A stretch of DNA of 43,278 nt from an uncultured Prevotella sp. (GTDB taxonomy: Bacteria; Bacteroidota; Bacteroidia; Bacteroidales; Bacteroidaceae). Positions within the stretch are counted from its first letter, which is position 1. The number at the start of each line of letters is the position of its first letter. The translations under genes were made by a program, and so were the position numbers. The DNA is taken from contig CAAGEG010000152.1 in assembly GCA_900768785.1 (NCBI GenBank), positions 1-43,278 on the forward strand, given 5' to 3'. Below the pieces are notes generated by a model, which was not told the origin of the DNA, did no database searches, and was given only the letters and a program-made list of their open reading frames with translations. Below, in pieces: positions 8,865 to 16,605 of the stretch.

Positions 8865-9635
8865 TTATATACTCATTCTTACGTTTATTCCTTCACTATG
8901 AAGATAGTGTTTGAGTTCGCTAATGCTTATTTCTCCGAAGTGAAACACGCTTGCTGCAAGGGCAGCATCTGCTTTTCCTGCGGTAAAGGCATCTTTGAAA
9001 TGTTCTTTTTTGCCTGCCCCACCACTTGCTATAACCGGTATTCCTACTGTTTCTGATATTTTAGCAAGGGCTTCATTTGCATAACCTTCTTTTACGCCGT
9101 CGTGGTTCATGCTGGTAAAGAGTATCTCTCCTGCTCCCCTGTCTGCCACTTCTCTTGCCCAATCAAACAAGTTATGCTCGGTTGGGATGCGTCCTCCATT
9201 GATATAGCATATCCATTCACCATTATCATAGCGTGCATCTATTGCACACACACATACTTGTGAACCGAAACGACGAGTGATATCATCTATTAATTGAGGA
9301 TTTTTCAAGGCTGCGCTATTCACGCTTATCTTGTCTGCACCGGCATAAAGCAGTCTTTCAACATCGTCAATACCGTTTATACCGCCTCCGACTGTGAAAG
9401 GTATGTTTATTTCTTGTGCCACTCGGCTTACGACATCTGTAAAAGTGCGACGTCCCTCGCTACTTGCCGTTATATCCAAGAATACGAGTTCGTCGGCTCC
9501 GGCTTCGCTATATGCTTTTCCAAGTTCCACAGGGTCACCGGCGCTACGCAGGTTTACAAAATTTGTACCCTTTACAGTCTGTCCGTCTTTAACGTCAAGA
9601 CAAGGAATTATTCTCTTTGCAAGTCCTCTTGTCAT
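8865..9635 (-). CDS. hisF: Imidazole glycerol phosphate synthase, cyclase subunit
   Basis: TIM-barrel cyclase that uses ammonia from HisH to turn PRFAR into imidazole glycerol phosphate and AICAR. The 256 aa are standard. Catalytic aspartates are visible at CLDVKDG (D14 here; D11 in the best-studied enzymes) and CAIDARY. Phosphate-binding loops GGGIN and ASGGAGKKEHF are intact. It begins 30 nt after hisA and works as a complex with HisH encoded two genes upstream. Confidence 0.97.
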   Translation of the reverse strand: MTRGLAKRIIPCLDVKDGQTVKGTNFVNLRSAGDPVELGKAYSEAGADELVFLDITASSEGRRTFTDVVSRVAQEINIPFTVGGGINGIDDVERLLYAGADKISVNSAALKNPQLIDDITRRFGSQVCVCAIDARYDNGEWICYINGGRIPTEHNLFDWAREVADRGAGEILFTSMNHDGVKEGYANEALAKISETVGIPVIASGGAGKKEHFKDAFTAGKADAALAASVFHFGEISISELKHYLHSEGINVRMSI

Positions 9636-9665
9636 AGTCTCTTTTGTTAACTCTGCCGTGTGGCT

Positions 9666-10385
9666 TTAAATATCTTTTAGTATTGTCGTAATATCTATTT
9701 TGCCTTCATAGATAGCCTTACCAAGTATTGCCGAAGGTACGTTTGCAGCATTAAGACGTTTCAAGTCTTCTTTGCACGAAACCCCTCCGCTTGCTATAAG
9801 GTTTATGTTCGGGAAGTTTTCAAGTATCTTTTCATACAGTTCAAATGCCGGACCGGCAAGAGTGCCGTCTTTAGAGATGTCTGTGCAAAGCACATTGGTT
9901 ACGCCTTTGCCTACGTAATAGTCGAGAAAAGAGATGATATCTTCGTTAGAGTCTTCTTTCCAACCGTTTATGCTTATTTTCTCATTACGCACATCGGCTC
10001 CTAAGACTATTCTTTCCGGACCGAACGTGTCAAGCCATTGCGAGAACAAAGCTCTATCTGTAACAGCGACAGAACCTACTGTTACCATTGCCGCACCATT
10101 GTCAAAGGCTTTGCGTATGTCGTCTTCGCTCTTTATCCCTCCACCGAAATCTACTGTTAAAGAGGTGTTTTGAGTTATTTCTCTCAGAACTTTAACATTA
10201 ATAATATGTTTTGATTTTGCGCCTTCAAGGTCAACAACATGCAGGCGTTTGAAGCCTAACGATTCAAATCTCTTTGCCATCTGCAAAGGAGCATCTGAAT
10301 AGACTGTCTTATCATTATAATCGCCTTTGGTCAACCTAACGCATTTGCCTTCGATTATATCTATTGCCGGTATAAGTTCTATCAT
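9666..10385 (-). CDS. hisA: Phosphoribosylformimino-AICAR ribotide isomerase
   Basis: TIM-barrel isomerase converting ProFAR to PRFAR, the substrate of HisF/HisH. The 239-aa protein opens with LIPAIDIIEGKCVRL (catalytic Asp about residue 8). It has the second catalytic Asp in LCTDISKDGTL and phosphate loops at DFGGGI and ASGGVS. It overlaps nothing but follows hisH by only 3 nt, so coupling is likely. TrpF-like dual activity (PriA) is not expected in this phylum. Confidence 0.96.
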   Translation of the reverse strand: MIELIPAIDIIEGKCVRLTKGDYNDKTVYSDAPLQMAKRFESLGFKRLHVVDLEGAKSKHIINVKVLREITQNTSLTVDFGGGIKSEDDIRKAFDNGAAMVTVGSVAVTDRALFSQWLDTFGPERIVLGADVRNEKISINGWKEDSNEDIISFLDYYVGKGVTNVLCTDISKDGTLAGPAFELYEKILENFPNINLIASGGVSCKEDLKRLNAANVPSAILGKAIYEGKIDITTILKDI

Positions 10386-10388
10386 GTT

Positions 10389-10979
10389 TTACAAATCAAG
10401 AAAGTTCTTTAATATCTGTGCTCCTACTCCTCCGCTCTTCTCGGGATGAAACTGTGTAGCAAAAAAGTTGTCTTTGTTGATGGCTGCACTATAAGGATGA
10501 ATGTAGTCTGCCTTTGCTATGGTAAATTCGCACACCGGAACATAGTAGCTATGTATGAAATATACATATTGTCCATCTGTTAGATTGTTCATCAAAGGAG
10601 ACTTTATGTCATACAAAGAGTTCCAACCCATTGCCGGCACTTTATCTTCATGGCGCAAGGGAACAAACTTTTTTACATCTATATCAAAGACACCGAGACA
10701 CTCGGCATCATTTTCTTCGGAGTGTCTGCATAGCAGTTGTTGACCTATACAAATACCCAAAACGGGCTGACGGAGACTTCTTATAACCTTGTCAAGTCCA
10801 TGCTCACGAAGATAGCGCATGGCTTCGCTTGCCTCTCCTTGACCGGGAAAGATTACTTTATCTGCCTTTAATATCTGTTCTGCATCGTCTGTAAGGAGCG
10901 GCTCTATGCCTTGTCTTTTCAGACTATTAACAACACTATAGACATTACCGGCATTGTATTTTACTATTACTACGTTCAT
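10389..10979 (-). CDS. hisH: Imidazole glycerol phosphate synthase, glutaminase subunit
   Basis: Class I glutamine amidotransferase that feeds ammonia to HisF. At 196 aa it has the nucleophile elbow GICIGQQ (C77) and the His/Glu pair of the triad in QFHPEKSG (H178, E180). The oxyanion-strand region PGQGEAS is present. It is first of four his genes; the earlier pathway genes (hisG, hisD, hisB, hisC) are not in this window, so they lie elsewhere. The 99-nt gap before it contains a long inverted repeat described separately. Confidence 0.96.
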   Translation of the reverse strand: MNVVIVKYNAGNVYSVVNSLKRQGIEPLLTDDAEQILKADKVIFPGQGEASEAMRYLREHGLDKVIRSLRQPVLGICIGQQLLCRHSEENDAECLGVFDIDVKKFVPLRHEDKVPAMGWNSLYDIKSPLMNNLTDGQYVYFIHSYYVPVCEFTIAKADYIHPYSAAINKDNFFATQFHPEKSGGVGAQILKNFLDL

Positions 10980-11003
10980 GCTGCTTACATCTGTTTCATA
11001 TCA

Positions 11004-11057
11004 GTCTGCCAAAAGCTGTCTGTAACACAGGAAAGCCTTTTATTTTGTTTGGCAGAC
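11004..11057. repeat. Perfect 10-bp inverted repeat between purU and hisH
   Basis: GTCTGCCAAA (11004-11013) and TTTGGCAGAC (11048-11057) are exact reverse complements separated by 34 nt. Inside them lie shorter complementary pieces (AAAGCTGT/ACAGGAAAGC area) that could extend the stem. In the transcript from purU toward hisH this could be a terminator or attenuator-like leader hairpin. No histidine-rich leader peptide is visible. Confidence 0.5.
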
Positions 11058-11078
11058 ATAGACATTGCACATTCTGAT

Positions 11079-11942
11079 TTAGCTGAATATAATTGTCTTG
11101 TTGTGATATGTAAGTATTTTTCTTTCAATATGTTTTGTCACAGCCCTACTCAGAACAATTTTCTCAAGGTCACGACCTTTAAGAACCAAACTCTCTGGTG
11201 CATCCTTGTGTGTTATTCTCACCACGTCTTGTTCTATTATCGGACCTGCATCAAGCTCTGTTGTTACATAATGGCTTGTGGCTCCTATTATTTTTACACC
11301 TCTTTCCCATGCCTGATGATAAGGCTTTGCGCCAATAAACGCAGGCAAGAAAGAGTGGTGGATGTTAATTATATGATTGGGATACGCTTTTATCATGTCT
11401 TCGCTGATAATCTGCATATATCTGGCAAGCACAATAAATGTAACACGTTCCTTTTTCAAAAGTTCCATTTCGGCTTTTTCTACCTCTGCCTTATTTGAAT
11501 GGTCTTTCTTTATTGACCATACATAATATGGAATATTAAACTGTTCGGCTACATAGCGCAAGTCTTCATGATTGCTTATTATGCACGGTATATCTACATC
11601 CCATTCTCCCGCCTTGTATCTTGCAAGAAGATCATAAAGACAATGGCTCATCTTGCTGACAAATATTGCCATTCGAGGCTTCTCATCATTAAAATACAGG
11701 TTGAATGTAATGTTATGCTTTGCTGCATAAAGAGTGTTTATATAGTCCTTAAGTTTCTCTCGCGGAATGATAAATTCGTCCATCTCCCACTCTATTCTCA
11801 TAAAGAAGACACCATCTTGACGATCTACATACTGGTCAAGATAAACGATATTACCATTATTATCTGTTATAAACTTAGTGATTTCTGTAATTATACCCGG
11901 CTTATCCGGACAATGGAGCAACAATATTGCAGTAGGTTTCAT
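11079..11942 (-). CDS. purU: Formyltetrahydrofolate deformylase
   Basis: Hydrolyses 10-formyl-THF to formate and THF, balancing one-carbon pools and supplying formate. The 287-aa protein has an N-terminal ACT domain (about 5-80, beginning ILLLHCPDKPGIITEITKF). It is followed by a formyltransferase-fold hydrolase with IINIHHSFLPAF, AKPYHQAWERG and TTELDAGPIIEQD, which hold the catalytic Asn/His/Asp. The N-terminal ACT domain separates it from PurN. It is read away from the DUF3256 gene, and the shared upstream region holds back-to-back -7 boxes. It lies upstream of hisH on the same strand. Confidence 0.95.
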   Translation of the reverse strand: MKPTAILLLHCPDKPGIITEITKFITDNNGNIVYLDQYVDRQDGVFFMRIEWEMDEFIIPREKLKDYINTLYAAKHNITFNLYFNDEKPRMAIFVSKMSHCLYDLLARYKAGEWDVDIPCIISNHEDLRYVAEQFNIPYYVWSIKKDHSNKAEVEKAEMELLKKERVTFIVLARYMQIISEDMIKAYPNHIINIHHSFLPAFIGAKPYHQAWERGVKIIGATSHYVTTELDAGPIIEQDVVRITHKDAPESLVLKGRDLEKIVLSRAVTKHIERKILTYHNKTIIFS

Positions 11943-11977
11943 TTTATATCAACAACTAATTACCTTAATAATTAATG

Positions 11978-11985
11978 CAAAAGTA
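11978..11985 (-). promoter_or_regulatory. -7 box of the purU promoter
   Basis: The minus strand reads TACTTTTG, matching TAnnTTTG, 36 nt before the purU start. A TTG lies a few nt farther than the ideal -33 spacing. Confidence 0.5.
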
Positions 11986-12036
11986 CAGAAAAATAATGAA
12001 TAACGAACAATAAACAACGAAAAATAAACGTATTGT

Positions 12037-12044
12037 TACTTTTG
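12037..12044 (+). promoter_or_regulatory. -7 box of the DUF3256 gene promoter
   Basis: TACTTTTG matches TAnnTTTG and lies about 115 nt before the chosen start at 12159. The -33 position is not a clear TTTG. Together with 11978-11985 it forms a divergent promoter pair. Confidence 0.4.
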
Positions 12045-12158
12045 GGCTCTATTAGACTAACATCACTTTCTGTTATAACCAACAAAGTTTTATCAAAAAT
12101 CCTTTTGTCTTTATACCTATTTTTAGTAATATTGCAAATCCAAAAAACGACAATCAAC

Positions 12159-12809
12159 ATGAAAAAACTATTATTTTCGATACTTATATTCCTCTCTGCC
12201 TGCATGACATATGCCAACACGAATATTGCAGACATAATAAAAAACATGCCAAAAGAGTTTCTTCCCTATATCAACGATAATATGAGGGCAGAACTTGTTA
12301 ACAGTATAAAAAATGGAGATACGATAAACATCAGTTCAATGTTGGAAGAAACCATTGCCATAGACTCTATTTCAGCCGACTTTATACGAATGAGAGCAAC
12401 AAAGACAACTACAATACAACTTAGATTATTAGATGTTTCAGACTCCACAACCATTATTTGTATGGTCAAAACATTTGAAGTTCCAATATGCGAGAGCAAG
12501 ATATCATTTTTCTCAACATCATGGTCTTTGCTTTCCGAAGACTACGGCTTGCCTACGTTTAATGATAACACAACCACTTTAGACTCTCTTACATTCAAGC
12601 CGGAAGATATGAACGAAGACAAATATAAGGAAATAAGAATGTGTATTGAGCCGGTTGTGACTCATGCTGATATATCTTCGGCAGACAAAACAATAACATT
12701 TGGCTTAGGCATACCACCTATTGTCACAAGCGAAGAAAAACGTGATATAAAACGCATTTTAAGGCAAAAAACTTTTAAATGGGAAGGTGGTATCTTTAAA
12801 AAATGTTAG
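12159..12809 (+). CDS. Exported DUF3256-family protein
   Basis: Secreted or lipid-anchored protein of about 216 aa with unknown function. The frame is open from 12033, but the ATG at 12159 gives a typical signal peptide (MKKLLFSILIFLSACMTYA). Cleavage is possible after TYA, or lipidation at C15 (LSAC). The mature part has the look of the Bacteroidales family DUF3256: MPKEFLPYINDNMRAELV near the start, a mid-region FFSTSWSLL, and a C-terminal QKTFKWEGGIFKKC. Family assignment is from memory of this pattern, not a search. It is divergent from purU and is followed by a probable sRNA. Confidence 0.75.
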   Translation: MKKLLFSILIFLSACMTYANTNIADIIKNMPKEFLPYINDNMRAELVNSIKNGDTINISSMLEETIAIDSISADFIRMRATKTTTIQLRLLDVSDSTTIICMVKTFEVPICESKISFFSTSWSLLSEDYGLPTFNDNTTTLDSLTFKPEDMNEDKYKEIRMCIEPVVTHADISSADKTITFGLGIPPIVTSEEKRDIKRILRQKTFKWEGGIFKKC

Positions 12810-12834
12810 CGAACACAAATTAATTATTGAAATA

Positions 12835-12866
12835 TTTGCACATAATATAATAATGTAATATATTTG
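12835..12866 (+). promoter_or_regulatory. Promoter of candidate small RNA
   Basis: TTTG (12835-12838), 20 nt, then TATATTTG (12859-12866) fit the Bacteroidetes promoter consensus. No open reading frame of meaningful size follows before the terminator, which points to a non-coding transcript. Confidence 0.6.
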
Positions 12867-12871
12867 CAACG

Positions 12872-12944
12872 TGTTTTTCATGGTATTAGATTATTAAGGT
12901 TAATGAAAAGATTGATTGTCGTGAGACAATCAATTTTTGTTTTA
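12872..12944 (+). ncRNA. Candidate small RNA with own promoter and terminator
   Basis: An approximately 73-nt transcript is predicted. It runs from about 6 nt past the TATATTTG box (12859-12866) to the U-run after a perfect hairpin (12911-12920 with 12925-12934, GTGA loop). The body, GTGTTTTTCATGGTATTAGA and on, is unstructured by eye and U-rich, leaving a single-stranded 5' part that could pair with targets. The only ATG opens a 5-codon frame. It lies between the DUF3256 gene and the tRNA pair. I cannot assign an Rfam family; an alternative is that it is only the 3' UTR of the DUF3256 gene. Confidence 0.55.
12911..12943 (+). terminator. Intrinsic terminator of the sRNA / DUF3256 unit
   Basis: A perfect 10-bp stem ATTGATTGTC/GACAATCAAT with a GTGA tetraloop is followed directly by TTTTGTTTT. 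Confidence 0.8.
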
Positions 12945-13040
12945 TATCCCCTACTCATTATATTTAATGTCCAAAACAACATAATATATATATTTATTTA
13001 TGTTCAATTTGTATTCAAATAATTACGAAAGAGCAAATAA

Positions 13041-13073
13041 ACAAAAAGCCCCACATAGATGATGTGAGGCTTT
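13041..13073 (-). terminator. Intrinsic terminator of the tRNA-Ser/tRNA-Glu unit
   Basis: On the minus strand a 12-bp stem (AAAGCCTCACAT with ATGTGGGGCTTT, one G-U pair) and a 5-nt loop are followed by a T-run. It starts immediately after the tRNA-Glu 3' end, as expected for a tRNA operon. Confidence 0.8.
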
Positions 13074-13075
13074 TG

Positions 13076-13147
13076 TAGTGGATAGGGGAATCGAACCCCT
13101 ATGCCAAGATTGAGAATCTTGTATCCTAACCATTAGATGAATCCACC
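13076..13147 (-). tRNA. tRNA-Glu (anticodon CTC)
   Basis: The minus strand folds into a cloverleaf. The acceptor is GGTGGAT/ATCCACT (first pair G-U). The anticodon arm CAAGA-TTCTCAA-TCTTG gives anticodon CTC. The T arm is AGGGG-TTCGATT-CCCCT. No 3' CCA is encoded, as usual in this phylum. It reads GAG; a TTC isoacceptor must be elsewhere. Confidence 0.93.
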
Positions 13148-13178
13148 CTGTTTAAAAAGAAACAAAAACTTAAACTTG

Positions 13179-13265
13179 CGGAAGCTGGGGGATTCGAACC
13201 CCCGGTACAGTCACCCGTACGGCAGTTTAGCAAACTACTGGTTTCAGCCACTCACCCAAACTTCC
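13179..13265 (-). tRNA. tRNA-Ser (anticodon GCT)
   Basis: An 87-nt class II tRNA on the minus strand. The acceptor pairs GGAAGTT with AGCTTCC, apart from one T-T-like mismatch near the base. The anticodon loop TTGCTAA gives GCT (AGC/AGU codons). A long variable arm (CCGTACGGGTGACTGTACC region) and T arm GGGGG-TTCGAAT-CCCCC are clear. The discriminator is G. It is first of the two-tRNA transcript. Confidence 0.93.
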
Positions 13266-13307
13266 TTACCCGGATTTCTCCGAAACATTCTCTCTTGAAT
13301 GCGGATG

Positions 13308-13315
13308 CAAAGGTA
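13308..13315 (-). promoter_or_regulatory. -7 box of the tRNA-Ser/tRNA-Glu promoter
   Basis: The minus strand reads TACCTTTG, 42 nt before the tRNA-Ser 5' end, with a TTG near the -33 region. Confidence 0.5.
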
Positions 13316-13460
13316 GATATTTATTTTTATTCTCGCAAGTTTTTCAAATTATTTTTTTGCATACTCAAAAAGCCTATGTCTATTTTTATATTAAAGCCAA
13401 ATAGATCATTAAATTTCATTAGCATTTTACTTTCATCTTGGTTGTAGTACTAACGTTTAA

Positions 13461-13642
13461 CCCATAATCGGTCATTAGATTTAAGTTTATTTGTAATGCA
13501 CCTTTGGCTGCAGCTCGGTATAGTCAAAACAAAAAAGTGTGTCTGCCTCTGCTCTCGCCTTGAACAAACGTTCATTTCGCTTATATATGTGCCGGATTGT
13601 ACAAAGCTTAATTCAAGAAAATATCGGGCTATGTCATTATGA
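13461..13642 (+). mobile_element. Rearranged copy of the MITE-like element
   Basis: 13461-13485 matches the element end (CCCATAATCGGTCATTAGA). 13587-13642 matches its interior (ATGTGCCGGATTGTAC and CGGGCTATGTCA) in the same order as the complete copy at 34005-34192. About 100 nt of unrelated sequence separates them, and the far terminal repeat is not found. It is therefore an old, interrupted and truncated copy. Confidence 0.6.
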
Positions 13643-13759
13643 GAAACTCTTATTATTGTAAATTAAGATTCCTCGTCTGCTATGACGGATATATTAGACT
13701 CATACAGTTATTTATAAGGGCTTTTATCCTTTATTCGTATATAACATAATAGCCTGTAA

Positions 13760-13847
13760 AAACACCATAGTTAGCACATGTAAACTATATGTTTACGACC
13801 TATAAACAGCATAGTTACGACTCGAAAACAGCATAGTTATGAGCGAG
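13760..13847. repeat. Tandem array, four 22-nt units
   Basis: Units start at 13760, 13782, 13804 and 13826, each opening with AAAC. Units 3 and 4 are the closest (AAACAGCATAGTTACGACTCGA and AAACAGCATAGTTATGAGCGAG are the first 20 or so bases of each pattern). Units 1 and 2 are more diverged. A degraded further unit may precede 13760. The same unit occurs at 24581-24668. Confidence 0.8.
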
Positions 13848-13927
13848 AAAAAGCAGACATCATTATGGACATCTTTGTAACAGATATTGCTAAAAATATT
13901 GTAATAGACAAGTAATACATATAAAAG

Positions 13928-13969
13928 AAAAGGAGCCGTATCAACAAATATTGTGATACAGCCCCTTTT
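13928..13969 (-). terminator. Intrinsic terminator of glgA-glgP
   Basis: On the minus strand a 16-bp stem (AAAAGGGGCTGTATCA with TGATACGGCTCCTTTT, two G-U pairs) has a 10-nt loop and ends in a T-rich run, 21 nt after the glgP stop. Confidence 0.85.
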
Positions 13970-13990
13970 GAGAATTTATATCATGCTATA

Positions 13991-16549
13991 TTAAGCAAGC
14001 CACTTAACATAACAGAAGTCCTGACGATGTGGCAGATTGTCATTCTTCGGATACATTCTGACATTTGTTTTGTATGTTCCGGCTTTTGATGCCTCAACTT
14101 TAGCTTCAAAAGTGTAATAATTGCCATTTTTACCAACAAGTTTGAATGGGAAGATGTTTGCTATGCGCTCTTCACCATTGCCGTCTGTACTTACAACAAC
14201 AAACTCAAGACCAACTGCATCATTAAGACCTTGTTCGTCAATAACATACTTAATAGTATAGTTTATACCGGTTTCCATGCCTGTAGCCGGGATATCGCTT
14301 TCCTTAGATACCACGTTGATAGCGTCCCAACGTTCAGCCACAGCCTCTTTCCAATGTGCAATTTCCTTTGCGAGACGGTTGTCATCAGCAGAAAGCGTCT
14401 TAAAGCGTGCAGCTTCTTTGTTATAGAATTTGTCATAATAGTCATCCAACTGACGCTTCATGGTATAATGAGGAGCGATTTTGGCAATTGAATTCTTGAT
14501 AACCTTTATCCAACCTTCGCTATATCCCTTAGCATTCTTATTATAATAAAGAGGTATAATCTCATTCTCCAAAAGACCATAAATGGTAGCAGCATCAAGC
14601 TGATCTTGATAACCTTGATTTTGATATGTTCTCTTCTCTGTTAGAGCCCATCCGGCACCTTCACGATAACCCTCAAGCCACCAACCGTCAAGCACAGAAA
14701 GGTTTACAACACCATTCATCTCTGCTTTTTCGCCTGATGTTCCTGATGCTTCAAGAGGTCTTGTAGGTGTATTCATCCAAATATCAACACCGGAAACAAG
14801 ACGACGAGCAAGCTGCATGTCATAGTCTTCAAGGAAGATAATCTTTCCAAGGAACTCAGGACGCTGGCTTATTTCAAATATTTTCTTAATAAGTCCTTGA
14901 CCTGCGCCATCTGCCGGGTGCGCTTTTCCTGAGAACAAGAACTGTACCGGATGCTCCGGATTGTTTACTATCTTTGACAAACGGTCAAGGTCTGTAAAGA
15001 GAAGATGAGCACGTTTGTATGTTGCGAAACGACGACAGAAGCCAATAATAAGCGCATTAGGATTGATTTTCTCAAGAAGAGAAACCACACGTGATGGGTC
15101 TCCTTGATTCTTCAACCATGTTTCACGGAACTTAATACGTATATAGTCGGTAAGTTTCTTCTTAAGTGCCATGCGTGTATCCCAAATAACATCATCAGGA
15201 ACATTATAAATAGCATGCCAAATATCCTCATTACTTTGGTCGCCCATGAATGAAGGATCAAAATATTGTGCATAAAGCTTGCGCCATTCTGTTGCTGCCC
15301 ATGTCGGGAAATGCACACCATTTGTAACATATCCCACATGATTCTCTTCCGGATAATAGCCTTTCCATATACCGGAGAACATCTTCTGGCTTACCCAACC
15401 ATGAAGCATACTTACACCGTTTACTTCTTGACATGTGTTGCAAGCAAATGTTGACATACAGAATTTCTCTGAATGGTCATCCGGGTTAGTACGTCCCATA
15501 CCGATAAACTCATCCCAGCTAATACCCAACAATGAAGGATAACCACCCATATATTTACCGAAGAGAGTTTCATCGAAATAGTCGTGACCGGCAGGAACTG
15601 GAGTATGAACTGTATATAATGAAGATGCACGAACCAATTCAAGTGCTTGGTTGAATGAAAGACCATCTTTCACATAATCGCACAAACGTTGCAAGTTGCA
15701 AAGAGCAGCATGACCCTCATTACAATGATAGATATCTTTCTTTATACCAAGTTTTTTAAGTGTCAACATACCACCGATACCAAGCAAAATCTCTTGTTTG
15801 AGACGATTTTCCCAATCACCGCCATAAAGAGAGTGAGTGATTGGTTTGTCGAACTCAGAGTTCATCTCATTGTCAGTATCAAGCAGATAAAGGGCAACAC
15901 GACCAACATTAACTCTCCAAACATAAGCGTGAACTTGATAGTTCATATAAGGCACATCTACCACAAGCGGATTGCCATCGGCATCAAGTTGACGAACAAT
16001 AGGAAGTGAGTTGAATATTTGTGCATCATAGTTTGCAATCTGTTGTCCATCCATGCTTAGCGACTGCTTAAAGTAGCCATAACGATAAAGGAAGCCAACG
16101 GCACACATATCAACATTGCTGTCTGATGCCTCTTTTACATAGTCTCCGGCAAGCATTCCAAGACCGCCGGAATAAATTTTAAGCACTTGATTAAGACCAT
16201 ATTCCATACAGAAGTATGCTACTGATGGGCGTGTCTTGTCCGGTTCTACATCCATATATTTGCGGAACTGGGCATACACCTCTTTCACACGCTTCATTAT
16301 TGCCTTATCCTTTACAATCTCTTCTTTCCTATCATAGCTGAGACGCTCAAGCAATAGCACAGGGCTGTGATCTACTTCCTCATAGAGTTTCTCATCCAAG
16401 CTTCTCCAGAGGTCTCTTGCCTCATAGTTCCATGCCCACCACATATTGTGTGCGAGCTCATCCAAACACTTCAATTGCTCAGGAAGTCTTGACTTTACTG
16501 TCAATTCCTGCCATTGAGGTGCATTTACATAATCAGCTTTAATTTTCAT
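13991..16549 (-). CDS. glgP: Alpha-glucan (glycogen) phosphorylase, DUF3417 type
   Basis: GT35 phosphorylase that releases glucose-1-phosphate from glycogen or maltodextrin. The 852 aa include the N-terminal DUF3417 helical region (about 15-120, with LAHNMWWAWNYEARDLW), typical of the bacterial/archaeal branch rather than E. coli MalP. The PLP-binding segment is seen as RPLEASGTSGEKAEMNGVVN, with the cofactor lysine in GEKAEMNG, followed by LSVLDGWW. About 100 C-terminal residues form an extra beta-rich tail. It lies 56 nt after the glycogen synthase gene on the same strand, so one operon makes and degrades glycogen. Confidence 0.93.
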   Translation of the reverse strand: MKIKADYVNAPQWQELTVKSRLPEQLKCLDELAHNMWWAWNYEARDLWRSLDEKLYEEVDHSPVLLLERLSYDRKEEIVKDKAIMKRVKEVYAQFRKYMDVEPDKTRPSVAYFCMEYGLNQVLKIYSGGLGMLAGDYVKEASDSNVDMCAVGFLYRYGYFKQSLSMDGQQIANYDAQIFNSLPIVRQLDADGNPLVVDVPYMNYQVHAYVWRVNVGRVALYLLDTDNEMNSEFDKPITHSLYGGDWENRLKQEILLGIGGMLTLKKLGIKKDIYHCNEGHAALCNLQRLCDYVKDGLSFNQALELVRASSLYTVHTPVPAGHDYFDETLFGKYMGGYPSLLGISWDEFIGMGRTNPDDHSEKFCMSTFACNTCQEVNGVSMLHGWVSQKMFSGIWKGYYPEENHVGYVTNGVHFPTWAATEWRKLYAQYFDPSFMGDQSNEDIWHAIYNVPDDVIWDTRMALKKKLTDYIRIKFRETWLKNQGDPSRVVSLLEKINPNALIIGFCRRFATYKRAHLLFTDLDRLSKIVNNPEHPVQFLFSGKAHPADGAGQGLIKKIFEISQRPEFLGKIIFLEDYDMQLARRLVSGVDIWMNTPTRPLEASGTSGEKAEMNGVVNLSVLDGWWLEGYREGAGWALTEKRTYQNQGYQDQLDAATIYGLLENEIIPLYYNKNAKGYSEGWIKVIKNSIAKIAPHYTMKRQLDDYYDKFYNKEAARFKTLSADDNRLAKEIAHWKEAVAERWDAINVVSKESDIPATGMETGINYTIKYVIDEQGLNDAVGLEFVVVSTDGNGEERIANIFPFKLVGKNGNYYTFEAKVEASKAGTYKTNVRMYPKNDNLPHRQDFCYVKWLA

Positions 16550-16605
16550 AAATCCTATTTTATTATATAATTGGTTTTACTTGTGAAAACAAATCAATTA
16601 AATTA

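Larger units (their letters stand above)
13266..13990. other. 725-nt intergenic region between glgP and tRNA-Ser
   Basis: No gene is seen. From right to left it holds the glgP terminator (13928-13969), a four-unit 22-nt tandem array (13760-13847) and a rearranged MITE-like copy (13461-13642). That copy carries between its parts a stretch (13502-13563) resembling the clpC promoter cassette. The tRNA promoter lies at 13308-13315. The interval 13643-13737 shows nothing recognisable. Confidence 0.7.

Noticed and set aside
10911..11498. A 195-codon plus-strand frame over hisH and purU
   Set aside because: It lies antisense to two well-identified genes and its product is rich in Cys, Tyr and Phe as expected of a shadow frame.
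12033..12158. A longer start for the DUF3256 gene
   Set aside because: It would place 42 residues before a clear signal peptide and begin upstream of the -7 promoter box at 12037.
13760..13847. The regular 22-nt arrays considered as CRISPR
   Set aside because: The units are directly adjacent without spacers, units are imperfect, and no cas genes are present.
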